From NCBI GenBank assembly GCA_965224215.1, contig CBDCYS010000059.1, positions 1-64,000 on the forward strand: a stretch of DNA of 64,000 nt, in the 5' to 3' direction. A program made the position numbers and the translations under genes. Origin of the DNA: CBDCYS01 sp965224215 (GTDB lineage Bacteria > Acidobacteriota > Terriglobia > Bryobacterales > UBA6623). Every line of letters starts with the position of its first letter. Positions within the stretch are counted from its first letter, which is position 1. The notes beneath the pieces are model-generated. The model did not search any database, was not told the DNA's origin, and saw only the letters and a program-made list of their open reading frames with translations. Shown here one piece after another: positions 43,930-53,421 of the stretch.

Positions 43930-44229
43930 TGACAATGCTAATTCCGGCATTGACTGGCGCACCTACGATCGACTTCGAATTGGGATCCTAAGCTCTCTTC
44001 GAAGATCGGTCTAGCGGTTCCGGCCTAAACTCCGATTCCCTGGAAACTCAGCCTGGCAAGGATCGGGCTGTGCGTGACCCAAAGAGTCTCTCGACATACT
44101 CCGACGCTCGGTCGCATTAATTCCCCGAGCTGACCGCTAAGTACCGCCGCGCCCAGAATTGCCCCCCTAGAATTGCTTCCTCAGGTACGAGAACTCCTGA
44201 AGGAGCACTCGCGAACTGTTCCGCTGCAA
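43930..44229. other. Intergenic stretch, nothing recognised
   Basis: No coding frame or structured element is apparent. Confidence 0.4.
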
Positions 44230-44538
44230 TCACTGCGTGGTGGTGTTGATATCCTGTTGCGGTCGGTAACTCAAGAACACGTAGAGGTGGTCGCGTGCCA
44301 CTTTTCCCGAAACGATGTGCAATTCGTGCTCCATCGCGATCTGTTGGATCAGGTCGCGCACACGAATTGCCACCGGCCCGACCAGCACCCGCTTACGATG
44401 TTTCGGAATCCACATCGAATGCACCTTCGAATCGAACTTCGTGTGCGCTCCTACCCGTGTACTTCTGCACGCGACCAAACTACCACGCCCCTTGCTTCGC
44501 CTGAAAGCGAGGGGTTTCACCATCCCCAGAAGAGACAC
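44230..44538 (-). pseudogene. IS200/IS605-type Y1 transposase fragment
   Basis: The minus strand reads KFDSKVHSMWIPKHRKRVL, VRDLIQQIAMEHELHIVSGK and VARDHLYVFLSYRPQ, matching TnpA of IS200. The HUH motif is altered to HLY, and the C-terminal half with the catalytic Tyr is missing, so it is inactive. Confidence 0.82.
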
Positions 44539-44957
44539 TAAACAGCTTGGTCAGATCCCCACGGATACACATCGGCCAGCCGCAAACGCAGCCCATCCCA
44601 GCTTCCGCCCCAGGCAGTGACCGGAAAGGAACGACAGATGCCGGACACGCCCTTGAGACTGGTTGCCACCAAGTGGATCGAAAATGCTCCCTTCTGGTAG
44701 CTCAGTTTGCTGGACTGCATCACTGTGCCATTGCGAACGCTGAAGTGCCCGTGGCAATCCCTGCAGCGGTACGGCATCGGCTTCCGGTTCTTAGCCGCGC
44801 TGTAGCGCACCGATGCGCAATCGGGGCAGCATATCCTCTCCAACCACCGCTGCAACTCGAACCACGCCTCCGCCGATTCGTTGGCTGGAAACAACGCAAG
44901 CAATTCGACCAGGCTCATGCCCTTGCGCTCGCAATGCCCGGGGTGTCTCTTGCTCAT
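44538..44957 (-). pseudogene. IS1595-family transposase, N-terminal zinc-ribbon fragment
   Basis: GMSLVELLALFPANESAEAW is followed by the zinc ribbon CPDC...RYRCRDC-type (CCPDCASVRY, PYRCRDCHGHFSVRNGT), then a decayed tail interrupted near the IS200 fragment. This is the standard IS1595 N-terminus; the DDE domain is absent. Confidence 0.85.
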
Positions 44958-45024
44958 GGCTGGTTTACTGGATAATTCCCCGCTGGATAATCCCCTGCGG
45001 AATCAAGTGCGATCGGATATCCTA

Positions 45025-46335
45025 ATGGGGATGAAGAGGCTGCTTCTTGCGATCGCAATCCTCGCCAAGCTGGCGGTAGCGGGTGACAACTGGCCCCAGT
45101 GGCGCGGTCCAAACCTCGACGGCACAAGTTCCGCGACCGGTCTGCCGATCACGTGGAGTACGACGGAGAACGTGATCTGGAAAACCAAGCTTCCAAGCTG
45201 GGCGGCAGCGACGCCCATCATTTGGGAAGATACCGTTTTTGTGACGTCTGCAGAGGAAGGCTCCAGCCTGAACCGTCCGAACTCGCGCCTGTTTGATAGC
45301 GGCGACAGCGCGCGGGATAGGCTCTACCTGATCGCGGTCGACCGCAAGACCGGCGCGGTTCGCTGGCAGCGATCGCTCGGGCAGGGAAATCGCATCGGGA
45401 ACAAGCAGAACATGGCTTCGCCGTCGCCGGTCACGGACGGCAAGCACCTCTGGGTCGTGAACGGCAACGGCGAACTGCGGTGCTTTGATTTTGCCGGGAA
45501 CCAAGTCTGGATGCGGGACATGCAGAAGGACTACGGCAAGTTTGGAGCCCAGTTCGGATACGCTTCGTCACCGCTACTCCATGAAGGCGTGCTGTACCTC
45601 CAGAACCTGCAAGGGTATTTCACCGATGACCCATCCTACGTTCTGGCGATTGACTCGGTGTCCGGCAAGACGATCTGGAGAGTCGATAGGCCAACCGATG
45701 CTCTGCACGAGTCACCCGATTCCTATTCGACGGCGACGCTGGCCAATGTCGACGGCGAATTCATCCTGATCGTTTCGGGCGCGGGCTACGTGACGGGCCA
45801 CGACCTCAAGTCGGGCGAAGAGATTTGGCGCGCGGGCGGACTGAACCCAGGCAATGCGAGGAATTACCGGACGATCGCTTCGTCGCTCGTCGTAGATGAT
45901 TTTGTGCTCGTGCCGTCCCGCAGACGGCCTTTCATTGCCTTCCGGACGGATGGCAAGGGTGACGTAACCGATTCCAAGAGAATCTGGTCTAGCGATTACG
46001 GACCGGACGTTCCGACCCCGACGAGCGACGGTGAACGGCTCTACATCATCGACGACCGCGGCATTGCGCTCGGCCTGAGGGTGCGTGATGGGAGCACGGT
46101 CTGGAATCGCTCGCGGATGGAGCCGGGGACGTACAGCGCCTCGCCGTTGCTGGCCGATGGAAAGATTTACGCCATCAGCGAAGACGGGACGACGACAGTC
46201 TTGAAGGCCGGGGACGAATTCGAAATCCTAGCCGTGAATCGACTTGATGAATACACTCTGGCATCGCCCGCCGAAGCCGGAAACCAGATCTTCATCCGAA
46301 CTGCCGAGTATCTGTACTGCTTTGGGATCCAGTGA
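45025..46335 (+). CDS. Secreted PQQ-like beta-propeller protein
   Basis: About 436 aa from ATG 45025 (or 45031); the frame upstream belongs to IS debris. Signal peptide MKRLLLAIAILAKLAVA, then DNWPQWRGPNLDGTS, the hallmark start of outer-membrane BamB/PQQ-repeat propellers common in Acidobacteria and Planctomycetes. Repeated blades include LYLIAVDRKTGAVRWQRSLG, LWVVNGNGELRCFDFAGNQV and YVTGHDLKSGEEIWRAGG. Catalytic residues of true quinoprotein dehydrogenases are not evident, so a binding or scaffold role is more likely. Confidence 0.85.
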   Translation: MGMKRLLLAIAILAKLAVAGDNWPQWRGPNLDGTSSATGLPITWSTTENVIWKTKLPSWAAATPIIWEDTVFVTSAEEGSSLNRPNSRLFDSGDSARDRLYLIAVDRKTGAVRWQRSLGQGNRIGNKQNMASPSPVTDGKHLWVVNGNGELRCFDFAGNQVWMRDMQKDYGKFGAQFGYASSPLLHEGVLYLQNLQGYFTDDPSYVLAIDSVSGKTIWRVDRPTDALHESPDSYSTATLANVDGEFILIVSGAGYVTGHDLKSGEEIWRAGGLNPGNARNYRTIASSLVVDDFVLVPSRRRPFIAFRTDGKGDVTDSKRIWSSDYGPDVPTPTSDGERLYIIDDRGIALGLRVRDGSTVWNRSRMEPGTYSASPLLADGKIYAISEDGTTTVLKAGDEFEILAVNRLDEYTLASPAEAGNQIFIRTAEYLYCFGIQ

Positions 46336-46642
46336 CTTGGACAGGTGATCTCCCTGTCGAACCTCTGAGACGAGACCATCCAGCAACATTTTACCGCAGT
46401 CTTGGCACCGAGCGCCCGTGCCATCATCGCGCGCATAAGTGCTTACTTGGTGGTCTAGCTCACTGACGTGCGCTCGTACCAGGCCTTCTGGGGAGTTGCC
46501 ACCGGCGCGCGCCTCTGGTTGCGGAATCACCGCTCCGCAAGGTTGGGCCAGTTGATCGAAACGACACTCTTCATTTCGATTCTCATGTGGGAAAAATCCC
46601 CCATTCACGAGGCCGCCTGACTCTTGGCGATAGCCACAGAAC

Positions 46643-46707
46643 TCTTGACCTCTAGCAATGCAATTCTGATAAGTTCGGAGCTTCGGTAACGGGTGGGGAG
46701 GCGCGGC
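46643..46707 (+). repeat. Dispersed ~65-bp repeat (partner 29204-29269)
   Basis: Same TTGACC-N17-GATAAG arrangement and ACGGGTGGGG tail as the partner. Confidence 0.55.
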
Positions 46708-46750
46708 TAGGAAGCGAATTCGAAGACGAGTTGCAGGTCGGTTCCCGGGT

Positions 46751-46870
46751 AGTAGATCTTGCCCCTTTTGATACCATAATGGGCGGTATTGGTTGCTCTC
46801 CGGGCTCCCTCTGCTGCGCCTGCACCGCGCGGTCCAGAATGAAAATCCTAATTGCCGCTGGGCAGCCGCT
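46751..46870 (-). repeat. ~120-bp dispersed repeat (partner 7386-7501)
   Basis: Inverted relative to the partner, about 85% identical by eye, reading GGCTGCCCAGCGGCAATTAG on the minus strand. Confidence 0.55.
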
Positions 46871-47199
46871 GCCGTACCGGCCGCTGCGGTCCCGCAGACT
46901 CGATTCTGGCGCGAATCGGCTCAGGCGTGCCGTTGCAACCTGGGCGAATCGCGTCGACAGCAGCGATTTCGGCTCACGCACGCTCCGGTTTATCCGGATT
47001 CTGTCCACTTCACTGACGAAGATCGTTACCCCGCACCTGACCTGCGACCCGATACCGACGTCCTATCGAACTCAGATGGAGTTCATAGGGAATCAGGAAG
47101 TCCTTTAAATACTTCCAAAACTCAAGTGTGGAAGATGAGGATTACTCGGGAGCTCTCGTCAATCTTCGCACTCGGTATTGTCTTGCGTGGCAACTCCCC

Positions 47200-50100
47200 T
47201 TAGAAGACAAAGCGAATTCCGAAGCGTACCGAGACCGGATCCAGGAATCGGTCCTGCTGTAGGAAGCGTGGATCCTGGGTCGCGCCCTGGGAGGCTGCGA
47301 TTGCCTGATAATCGTAGCCATTCAGGACTTGCGAGACGGGATCGCCAGGTTGCCACAAAGGAAGGGACTGGCGGTACAGACTCCGGAATGTCCGCAAGCC
47401 CGTCTTCTGGTTGAAGAGGTTGATGACGTTGAAGTTTATCTCAAACGATTTGTTTTCATCCGAGAAAGGGTAGAAACGCTGCACCAGGCAGAGGTCCGTC
47501 TGAGTCCAGGCCGGGTTTCTCCCGTCACTGCCGCGGTTGTTCACTATGACGTCCACGTGTTCCAGTTCGACTGTCCGGGTGATCGGCGTTCCGCTCATGG
47601 CGCGGAAGAAGCCACCGACTTCCATGTCCCACGGCGTGATGTATGCCCAATTGACCTTGAACTGGTTCGTTCTATCGGTGCTCAGAGGTCCATCGATCAA
47701 GTTACCACTGGAGTCGTAGTTGAGGAACCAGAGATCGAAATCACGATCAACATTCGGACTGAGGCGTCCGTTCTCGTCAGAGCTTCCCAGGCCGGAATAC
47801 AGGCCGTGAAGCCTGGAATACACGTAGGCGACGTCCGCAAGCCAATTGTCGCGGAAGGACTTCCGCAAGCGGAGTTCGAAAGCGTTATACGTCCTTTTCG
47901 GTTTGGGTGTGGTCGGTAGACCCGCTTCTATGAACCTGTCGACCGAAAGGCCGGCCCCCGGGTTGGTGATGTAGTAAGCTTCACCGGCTGGGGTCTGGCG
48001 GCCAACATCCTCGATCGCCTCGTCAAGACTTTTTCGAGTGTACCGGAATGAAACGACATAGTCCGGCGCGGCCTCGTACTCGAGCCCTGCCACGATTCCC
48101 GTCATTCGCATGGGCTTCAGATCGGGGTCCAGGTCCTCGAACGACGGAATACGCCAGTTCCTTGTCTCGAGGAAAGTTCCTGGGTAATCCCCTTCGCCCG
48201 ACAGCCCGCCGATCCTGGTCCAATCGAGTGTGGTGTCGTCCATCAGGTAGTAATGGCTCAACCATTTGAACCCGCCGAACGATCCCTGAGCCATCTCGAG
48301 CTTCATTGCGTCGTAGAACCGGCCCCAACTGCCAACGAGCTTGAGCTTCGCGTTACCAAGGACGTCATAGGCGAAGCCCACACGAGGCGCGACCTTGTCG
48401 GCGAAGTTCCACTTGAAAGCCGCACCGGAAAATTCCGGAAGATCGCTGAAGGATGGAATCTCTTCTCGCTCGAAGCGAAGCCCGAGATTCAGGGTGAGTG
48501 CGCCGTTTATCGTCCAGGCATCCTGAAAGAAGAGGGCATGCCGGTTCGTGCTGACGTTTGCCACGACGCCAAACGGCGCCCGCCGCTCGTAGTACCCACA
48601 GGGATCGTAGAGAGCGCCGTCTGGACCGGTACAGATGCTGGTACGGACAGTCCCGTCTACCATGTTGTATGGACGGGCGTAGTTGTACCGGATGTAGTCG
48701 AACTTGTACGCTTCGTTTATGTCGTGTGCGAGCCCGTTGAACTGCCAACCGAAGCGCAGGTTGTGCTGTTGGCCGACCGTGCTGGCCAGATAGCTCCCGC
48801 TCAGAGATATCGTGCTCTTTTTCTGGAAATCTTGCGAAGTGTTGAAGCTTGCAGCATGTCCGATAGAGGAGAAACCGCGGGGTCGGTACAAGGAGTTGTC
48901 CGGCGAGTATCCGATCAGTCCGGGCGATTGGGCGAAGCTGTGACGGACTTGGCTCGGGCCTAGGAGTTGCTCGGTTTGGATGGCGTTCAACCCCCACCGG
49001 GCATCCACTACCAAGGTCGGGGTTGGAGTGATCATCGCGGCTCCCGTAACCGTGTAGCCGGGGTGTTCAAACCCATCTTTCGTCCACTCAAAGGTCGGAT
49101 TGGAGGTGCCGTCGCGACTAGGCAATCCGCCCTTCCACTTCGACCGGTCCGACACGAATGACGTCATCAGTCTGACTTTCGCAGTGGGCTGGAAATCAAT
49201 CTTGGTGGTCGAGCTGCGCAACTGGTCCTTGTGTTTGAAATCGCCCGCTTCTCCGGATGTGAACCGGACAGAGCGCGTCCGATTTCGGACGCGCGGCAGG
49301 AGTGCCCCGAAGAACCAGGCGCGATCACGCCATATCGGGCCGCCTACGGTGAAGCCGTATTCGTTCGTAGTCTCATCGTCTTCTGCATCGAACACGTATT
49401 CGGACACGTCGACAGACTGGGTCGGATCAAGGCGCAGACGTTTGCTCGGTGCACCCGCCAGCATGCTTCCACTGCCATACCACAGAACGCTACCGTGAAA
49501 GTCGTTTGATCCGCTCTTGGTCTGGACGCTGAGCACGCCGCCCATCGCGCCGCCGAATTCCGCCTCGTAACCAGCGGTCTTCAACTGGAACTCCTGCACC
49601 GTTTCAACGCGCAGGTTCTGGTTGTTCAACCCGTTGTACATGCTCGTCGTATCGACACCGTCGACATAAAAGACGTTCTCCGCACCGGAGGACCCGTCGA
49701 CGGATATTCCACGGACCACTCGCCCTCTGTGACTCACGTAACCCGTCTGGGCTTCGATGTTGACACTCGGTGTGAAGTGTGTGTAGTCGGTGAAGTCTCG
49801 ACCGCCAGCGGCATTCGTAAGCCTCTCACCTGTATAAACCGATGCCGACTCGCTCTTGAACGTATCGATCGCCGCTGTACCGGCCTCGACGATGATCGTG
49901 TTGTCGATTTGACCGACCTCGAGGGCCATCTCAACTAAAAAACTCCGTCCAACCTGGACGACGACTTCTTCATTCACCGCAGTTTGGAATTCCGGGAAAC
50001 GGACGATCACTGTGTAGTTTCCCGGTGGAAGGCTGCTATTGATGACCAACCCTTGATCATCGGAGACACCGAAGACCGGCCGGATCAACACCGCGCTGTT

Positions 50101-50253
50101 GAACTCGACTTCGGCTCCGGGTATTACGCTAGCAGTCTGGTCCGTTACGATGACACGGAGTCCGCCGACCTGCTGCTGCGCGACGACAGGAGCGCGTATT
50201 GCGACCAAGCAGGCAACCGCAAGCAGTAGAAGAGCCTTGCGCCATTTTCTCAT
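47200..50253 (-). CDS. TonB-dependent receptor, Oar-like, intact
   Basis: About 1017 aa from ATG 50253, placed at the signal peptide (MRKWRKALLLLAVACLVAI); ATG 50289 in the same frame would add 12 residues. A carboxypeptidase-regulatory-like domain follows (LRVIVTDQTASVIPGAEVEF), then a plug (FTDYTHFTPSVNIEAQTGYV, VFYVDGVDTTSMYNG, AGYEAEFGGAMGGVLSVQTK) and a long barrel ending RFGIRFVF with a terminal Phe. Typical of acidobacterial outer-membrane uptake receptors. It is complete, unlike the receptor at 22690. No substrate hint comes from its neighbours. Confidence 0.93.
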   Translation of the reverse strand: MRKWRKALLLLAVACLVAIRAPVVAQQQVGGLRVIVTDQTASVIPGAEVEFNSAVLIRPVFGVSDDQGLVINSSLPPGNYTVIVRFPEFQTAVNEEVVVQVGRSFLVEMALEVGQIDNTIIVEAGTAAIDTFKSESASVYTGERLTNAAGGRDFTDYTHFTPSVNIEAQTGYVSHRGRVVRGISVDGSSGAENVFYVDGVDTTSMYNGLNNQNLRVETVQEFQLKTAGYEAEFGGAMGGVLSVQTKSGSNDFHGSVLWYGSGSMLAGAPSKRLRLDPTQSVDVSEYVFDAEDDETTNEYGFTVGGPIWRDRAWFFGALLPRVRNRTRSVRFTSGEAGDFKHKDQLRSSTTKIDFQPTAKVRLMTSFVSDRSKWKGGLPSRDGTSNPTFEWTKDGFEHPGYTVTGAAMITPTPTLVVDARWGLNAIQTEQLLGPSQVRHSFAQSPGLIGYSPDNSLYRPRGFSSIGHAASFNTSQDFQKKSTISLSGSYLASTVGQQHNLRFGWQFNGLAHDINEAYKFDYIRYNYARPYNMVDGTVRTSICTGPDGALYDPCGYYERRAPFGVVANVSTNRHALFFQDAWTINGALTLNLGLRFEREEIPSFSDLPEFSGAAFKWNFADKVAPRVGFAYDVLGNAKLKLVGSWGRFYDAMKLEMAQGSFGGFKWLSHYYLMDDTTLDWTRIGGLSGEGDYPGTFLETRNWRIPSFEDLDPDLKPMRMTGIVAGLEYEAAPDYVVSFRYTRKSLDEAIEDVGRQTPAGEAYYITNPGAGLSVDRFIEAGLPTTPKPKRTYNAFELRLRKSFRDNWLADVAYVYSRLHGLYSGLGSSDENGRLSPNVDRDFDLWFLNYDSSGNLIDGPLSTDRTNQFKVNWAYITPWDMEVGGFFRAMSGTPITRTVELEHVDVIVNNRGSDGRNPAWTQTDLCLVQRFYPFSDENKSFEINFNVINLFNQKTGLRTFRSLYRQSLPLWQPGDPVSQVLNGYDYQAIAASQGATQDPRFLQQDRFLDPVSVRFGIRFVF

Positions 50254-50355
50254 CTTCTCAGGTTCTCCGGGTGAACGCTGAGACTTCAAGAACGGCTTCT
50301 ACTGTTCAACCGAGGGACCAAGCAGAATCCGACCATCGGCCTCGCCCGCGCTATT

Positions 50356-50408
50356 CTAGCCCATGTTTGACGTGCGCCGTGGAAAGGCGCACGTCAAACA
50401 TGGGCTAG
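50356..50408. repeat. Perfect 23-bp inverted repeat with 7-nt loop
   Basis: Arms 50356-50378 and 50386-50408 are exactly complementary; the outermost bases are CTAG. It lies between the toxin stop and the receptor start. No T-tract follows on either strand, so it is not a classic terminator. Confidence 0.8.
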
Positions 50409-50486
50409 GCGTCGGTATTAAACGGGAGCGGGACGGGCCTGACATCGGGTAGAGCCGCTGACTCAATGAGCGAACGATCCGGGGAG

Positions 50487-50732
50487 TTATTTGGGATGCC
50501 CGGTGATGCTCAGAATCCGATAGGTGGCGCCATGGATCTGGTAGTAGAAGCGGTAATGGTCGTTGACGCGGGCCTGCCATATATTCGCGGCTTCGTCGTG
50601 CTTCTTGGCCCGGAGCGAGGGATGCTGGAGGTTGGAAAGAAGAAAACCGAGTTGTTTGTCAAAACGCGCCTTAACACTTGCCGGAAGCTTTCCATACTGG
50701 CGGACAGAACGATTTGAAAACGCAACCTTCAT
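50487..50732 (-). CDS. RelE/ParE-family toxin
   Basis: 81 aa. The fold pattern is typical: KVAFSNRSVRQYGKLPASVK, a central helix, then NIWQARVNDHYRFYYQIHG and TYRILSITGHPK, with the Arg/Tyr-rich strand of RelE/HigB-like toxins. Its ATG overlaps the antitoxin TGA (ATGA), so it is translated after the antitoxin. It probably acts as an mRNA interferase or gyrase poison; which one cannot be read from sequence. Confidence 0.88.
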   Translation of the reverse strand: MKVAFSNRSVRQYGKLPASVKARFDKQLGFLLSNLQHPSLRAKKHDEAANIWQARVNDHYRFYYQIHGATYRILSITGHPK

Positions 50733-50986
50733 TTGTCACGTTTGGTCGTCCGGCGAAGAGCCTTACTGGCTGCATCGGCAGTCTCGAACGGCCCGATGAA
50801 ATGGCCCTTCTCGAAGTCTTCGAGACCCTCGGCAATGTCGCGATCGACAAGGCTTTTCGGTGTGAGTGTTATTCTCCCCTTCTCCACGGTGGCCTCAAGG
50901 ATGTCGCCTACGGCAACACCCACCTGATCGCGCACGGAAGACGGCAGCGTCACCTGGTATTTACCCTTTACTTTGACTATTGGCAC
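50729..50986 (-). CDS. AbrB/MazE-type antitoxin
   Basis: 85 aa. The N-terminal SpoVT/AbrB swapped-hairpin domain is VKVKGKYQVTLPSSVRDQVG then VGDILEATVEKGRITLTPK; the C-terminal tail is acidic then basic and would wrap the toxin. First gene of the pair, presumably autorepressing the operon together with the toxin. Confidence 0.88.
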   Translation of the reverse strand: MPIVKVKGKYQVTLPSSVRDQVGVAVGDILEATVEKGRITLTPKSLVDRDIAEGLEDFEKGHFIGPFETADAASKALRRTTKRDK

Positions 50987-51510
50987 AGCAGATCCCCTTT
51001 GTTACACAGTTGGAAAGTCAGAAAGTCAAACCTTGTTCTCCAGTATAGCAGAAGACCCCTAAGAAAGCTCGAAGATGCGCGAGTGGGCCTAGTCGGTCAC
51101 TTTGGCAAGCACCAACAGGTCGTTGCGACGGAAGCTGTGCGTGGTCTTCCATTCACCGCCGTCAGGCGAAGACTCATTGGCCATCCTGTGCAAAACGCGA
51201 CGGACTCGTCGGTTTGTCGTCCCCGAAGGATTGCGCCCGATAGCGCGCTGCCGACGGCGATGATCCACCACCACATCGCCCGATGATTGCTCAGAACTCC
51301 AGCCGGAATCGAAACTGAGGTGGTGCAGGTTTTTCGGCCAGTGCGTCAAGGTATATTCCGCCCATGTCAGAGCGCACCGCTGAAGTTGTGGAGGCAACTC
51401 ATGGTCAACCTCATCTTACAGGCCGGACCGTTCGATAGGAACAGGCGCGAGTAGGCATTGTGCACCGCCGGAGAGGCGGCCCAGGGAGCATGTTGGCAGC
51501 GAAGCGCCTG
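50987..51510. other. Intergenic stretch; weak hairpin downstream of actD
   Basis: No recognised gene. CCGCC/GGCGG near 51463-51479 could form a short terminator-like stem for the act operon. A 102-aa minus-strand frame at 51089 has no family match. Confidence 0.4.
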
Positions 51511-52017
51511 TCAATCGGTTGTTTCGACCACTTCGATTCTCGTCGCAGCGGTATCTTCCAGAAGCATCCTCGTCGAGGAAGCTCCTGGTTCGCATTCGAC
51601 TTGCAAGATCACGCCCTCGTCCGGGAAATCCGGCACCGGTGCCCGGCGGCGCGAGCCGATCAGGCCGGCTTCCTTCAGCAGCATGAAAAAGATGCCGAAT
51701 ACGGCTCCAGCCATGGTCGTTTCGAATGTCACCACTGCGGTCGCCCAGCCTGAAACGATCGGCATCCCGCCCGTGACCAGCGGATAGTCGAGTTGGATCC
51801 AGAACATCAGCGCGGTAGCCCCCGTGCCGACTGCGATCGCGGAGAGAACGGCGCCCAGAGACATCCGGCTGCGTCGCGGCAGCAACGGCGACTCCGTCTC
51901 AACGGGGCGGCGAGAGTATAGTTCCATAGCGCGGTTCGACACTCCGGCACCCTGCAGCAACCCGACCGCCGCGGCCAGGTCTTCGGTGCGTTGGTACTCA
52001 GCGTGCAGGTATTCCAT
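51511..52017 (-). CDS. actD: Alternative complex III subunit ActD (DUF3341-type)
   Basis: 168 aa with two membrane helices: FWIQLDYPLVTGGMPIVSGW and TFETTMAGAVFGIFFMLLKE. The FxxxxEPxL/ALF-like regulatory sequence and the soluble N-terminal part (AAAVGLLQGAGVSNRAMELY) match DUF3341/ActD. Its start overlaps the actC stop by about 20 nt. In the complex it anchors peripheral subunits. Confidence 0.9.
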   Translation of the reverse strand: MEYLHAEYQRTEDLAAAVGLLQGAGVSNRAMELYSRRPVETESPLLPRRSRMSLGAVLSAIAVGTGATALMFWIQLDYPLVTGGMPIVSGWATAVVTFETTMAGAVFGIFFMLLKEAGLIGSRRRAPVPDFPDEGVILQVECEPGASSTRMLLEDTAATRIEVVETTD

Positions 52018-53353
52018 TGTCGTATTCCCAGATGGCTATGATCGGAAACGCCTTGACGAACAGCAGGTAGAGTAACACCATCGCGGCGAACGTCCCGGCG
52101 GTGATCGACAGCTCGACCCAGCTCGGCGCGTAGTCCCCCCACGCGGCCCGGAGATATGGCGTAGAGAGCGCAGGGACCACAATCAGGAATCGCTCGATCC
52201 ACATGCCGATCAGGACGGCTCCGCTGCTGATCGCGATTGTAGGTATGCTGCGCAGCCTGGAGATACCGAGCAGCACGAACGGGATCACGAAGTTGCAGGT
52301 AACCATCGTCCAGAACAGGAATCCGTAGAATCCGTGCTCGCGGATATTGAAGACTCGAATCTCGTCCGGCAGGTTGCCGTACCAAGTGGTGAGGTGCTCG
52401 GAAAAGGTGAAATAGAGCCAGATCAGACTCATCAGGATCAACAGCTTCCCGAGATTCACGAAGTGTATCTCGCGAAGGTAATCCTCCAGGCGCATCAGCT
52501 TGCGCAGGGCGGCCATTACCAGCACGAGCGCAGCAATCCCGCTGAAGATCGCGCCAACAACGAAATACGGCGCGAAGATTGTGTTGTGCCAAGTCGGCGT
52601 GATCGCCATCGAGAAGTCGTAGGCCACCACCGAGTGCACCGACACCGCAATCGCCAGGATCACCATCGACATGAGTTTCATAGCCCGCTCGAGCGCTTGC
52701 CACTGCCGGTCCGAGCCTGTCCAGCCAAGCGACAGGAGCTTGTAGACCCTGCGCTTGGCCCCGGTACTGTGGCGCGCCAACTCGGCCAGGTCAGGGATCA
52801 GAGGAAGGTAGAGGTAAATCAAGCTGCCGGACAGATAGGTCAGGATCGCCGTCAAGTCCCAGAACAGCGGAGAGCGGAAATTCGGCCAGAGGAACCTTTC
52901 GTTCGGGTACGGGATCATCCAGTAGAAGAGCCACACCCGGCCGATATGGATCAGCGGAAACATGCCGCCGATCAGCAGGCAGAAGACCGTGATCGCTTCT
53001 GCGGCGCGTGTTACCGGCTTGCGCCAGGTCGCTCCCGTCAGACGCAGAATTGCCGAGATCAGCGTTCCAGCGTGCGAGATCCCGATCCAAAAGACGAAAT
53101 TGACGATATAGAAGCCCCAATAGGTAGGTCGGCGGACCCCCGTGTGCCCGAATCCACCCAGGATTTGGTAGCCCCAGGCCAAGAAAGCCCAAGCCACGAC
53201 GGCACCGCAAACCGCGACCGCCGCGATATAGCTCGCGCTCGCGCCGCGCATCCGGTCGAGCATGTCGTCCCGTATGTGCGCGGTGCTTTCCCCCGGGGCT
53301 TTGGCTAGAGCTTCCATGCCTTCCTTGGTTGCTTCGGCGTGACCGCGATGCAT
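51998..53353 (-). CDS. actC: Alternative complex III quinol-interacting membrane subunit ActC (NrfD/PsrC-like)
   Basis: 451 aa with about ten hydrophobic helices. The NrfD family pattern is clear: YWGFYIVNFVFWIGISHAGT, LIHIGRVWLFYWMIPYPNER, AYDFSMAITPTWHNTIFAPY and YGNLPDEIRVFNIREHGFYG. The third resembles the quinol-site region of ActC and PsrC. It oxidises menaquinol or ubiquinol and passes electrons to the ActB/ActA part. The gene precedes actD with overlap. Confidence 0.93.
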   Translation of the reverse strand: MHRGHAEATKEGMEALAKAPGESTAHIRDDMLDRMRGASASYIAAVAVCGAVVAWAFLAWGYQILGGFGHTGVRRPTYWGFYIVNFVFWIGISHAGTLISAILRLTGATWRKPVTRAAEAITVFCLLIGGMFPLIHIGRVWLFYWMIPYPNERFLWPNFRSPLFWDLTAILTYLSGSLIYLYLPLIPDLAELARHSTGAKRRVYKLLSLGWTGSDRQWQALERAMKLMSMVILAIAVSVHSVVAYDFSMAITPTWHNTIFAPYFVVGAIFSGIAALVLVMAALRKLMRLEDYLREIHFVNLGKLLILMSLIWLYFTFSEHLTTWYGNLPDEIRVFNIREHGFYGFLFWTMVTCNFVIPFVLLGISRLRSIPTIAISSGAVLIGMWIERFLIVVPALSTPYLRAAWGDYAPSWVELSITAGTFAAMVLLYLLFVKAFPIIAIWEYDNGIPAR

Positions 53354-53421
53354 GTCGCAAGGAGCGGGTCTCTCGTCGAGTCCGCCGCGATTGCTATTCG
53401 TCCGATCATCACGGCAATGGC

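Larger units (their letters stand above)
46336..47199. other. Decayed region with repeats; unassigned minus-strand frame
   Basis: A minus-strand frame at 46228-46608 (with CQDCGKMLLDGLVSEV) overlaps the end of the propeller gene and is not recognised. 46643-46707 and 46751-46870 are dispersed repeats. The minus-strand peptide ending TDLQLVFEFAS at 46707 looks like a beta-barrel C-terminus. Confidence 0.4.

Noticed and set aside
32700..44957. One IS1595 copy split across 32.7-33.4 kb and 44.5-45.0 kb
   Set aside because: The fragments lie on opposite strands, more than 11 kb apart, with no matching break point, so they are more likely two separate relics.
46228..46608. A minus-strand gene overlapping the end of the PQQ propeller
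   Set aside because: It overlaps a well-supported gene, its family is not recognised, and it lacks a convincing start.
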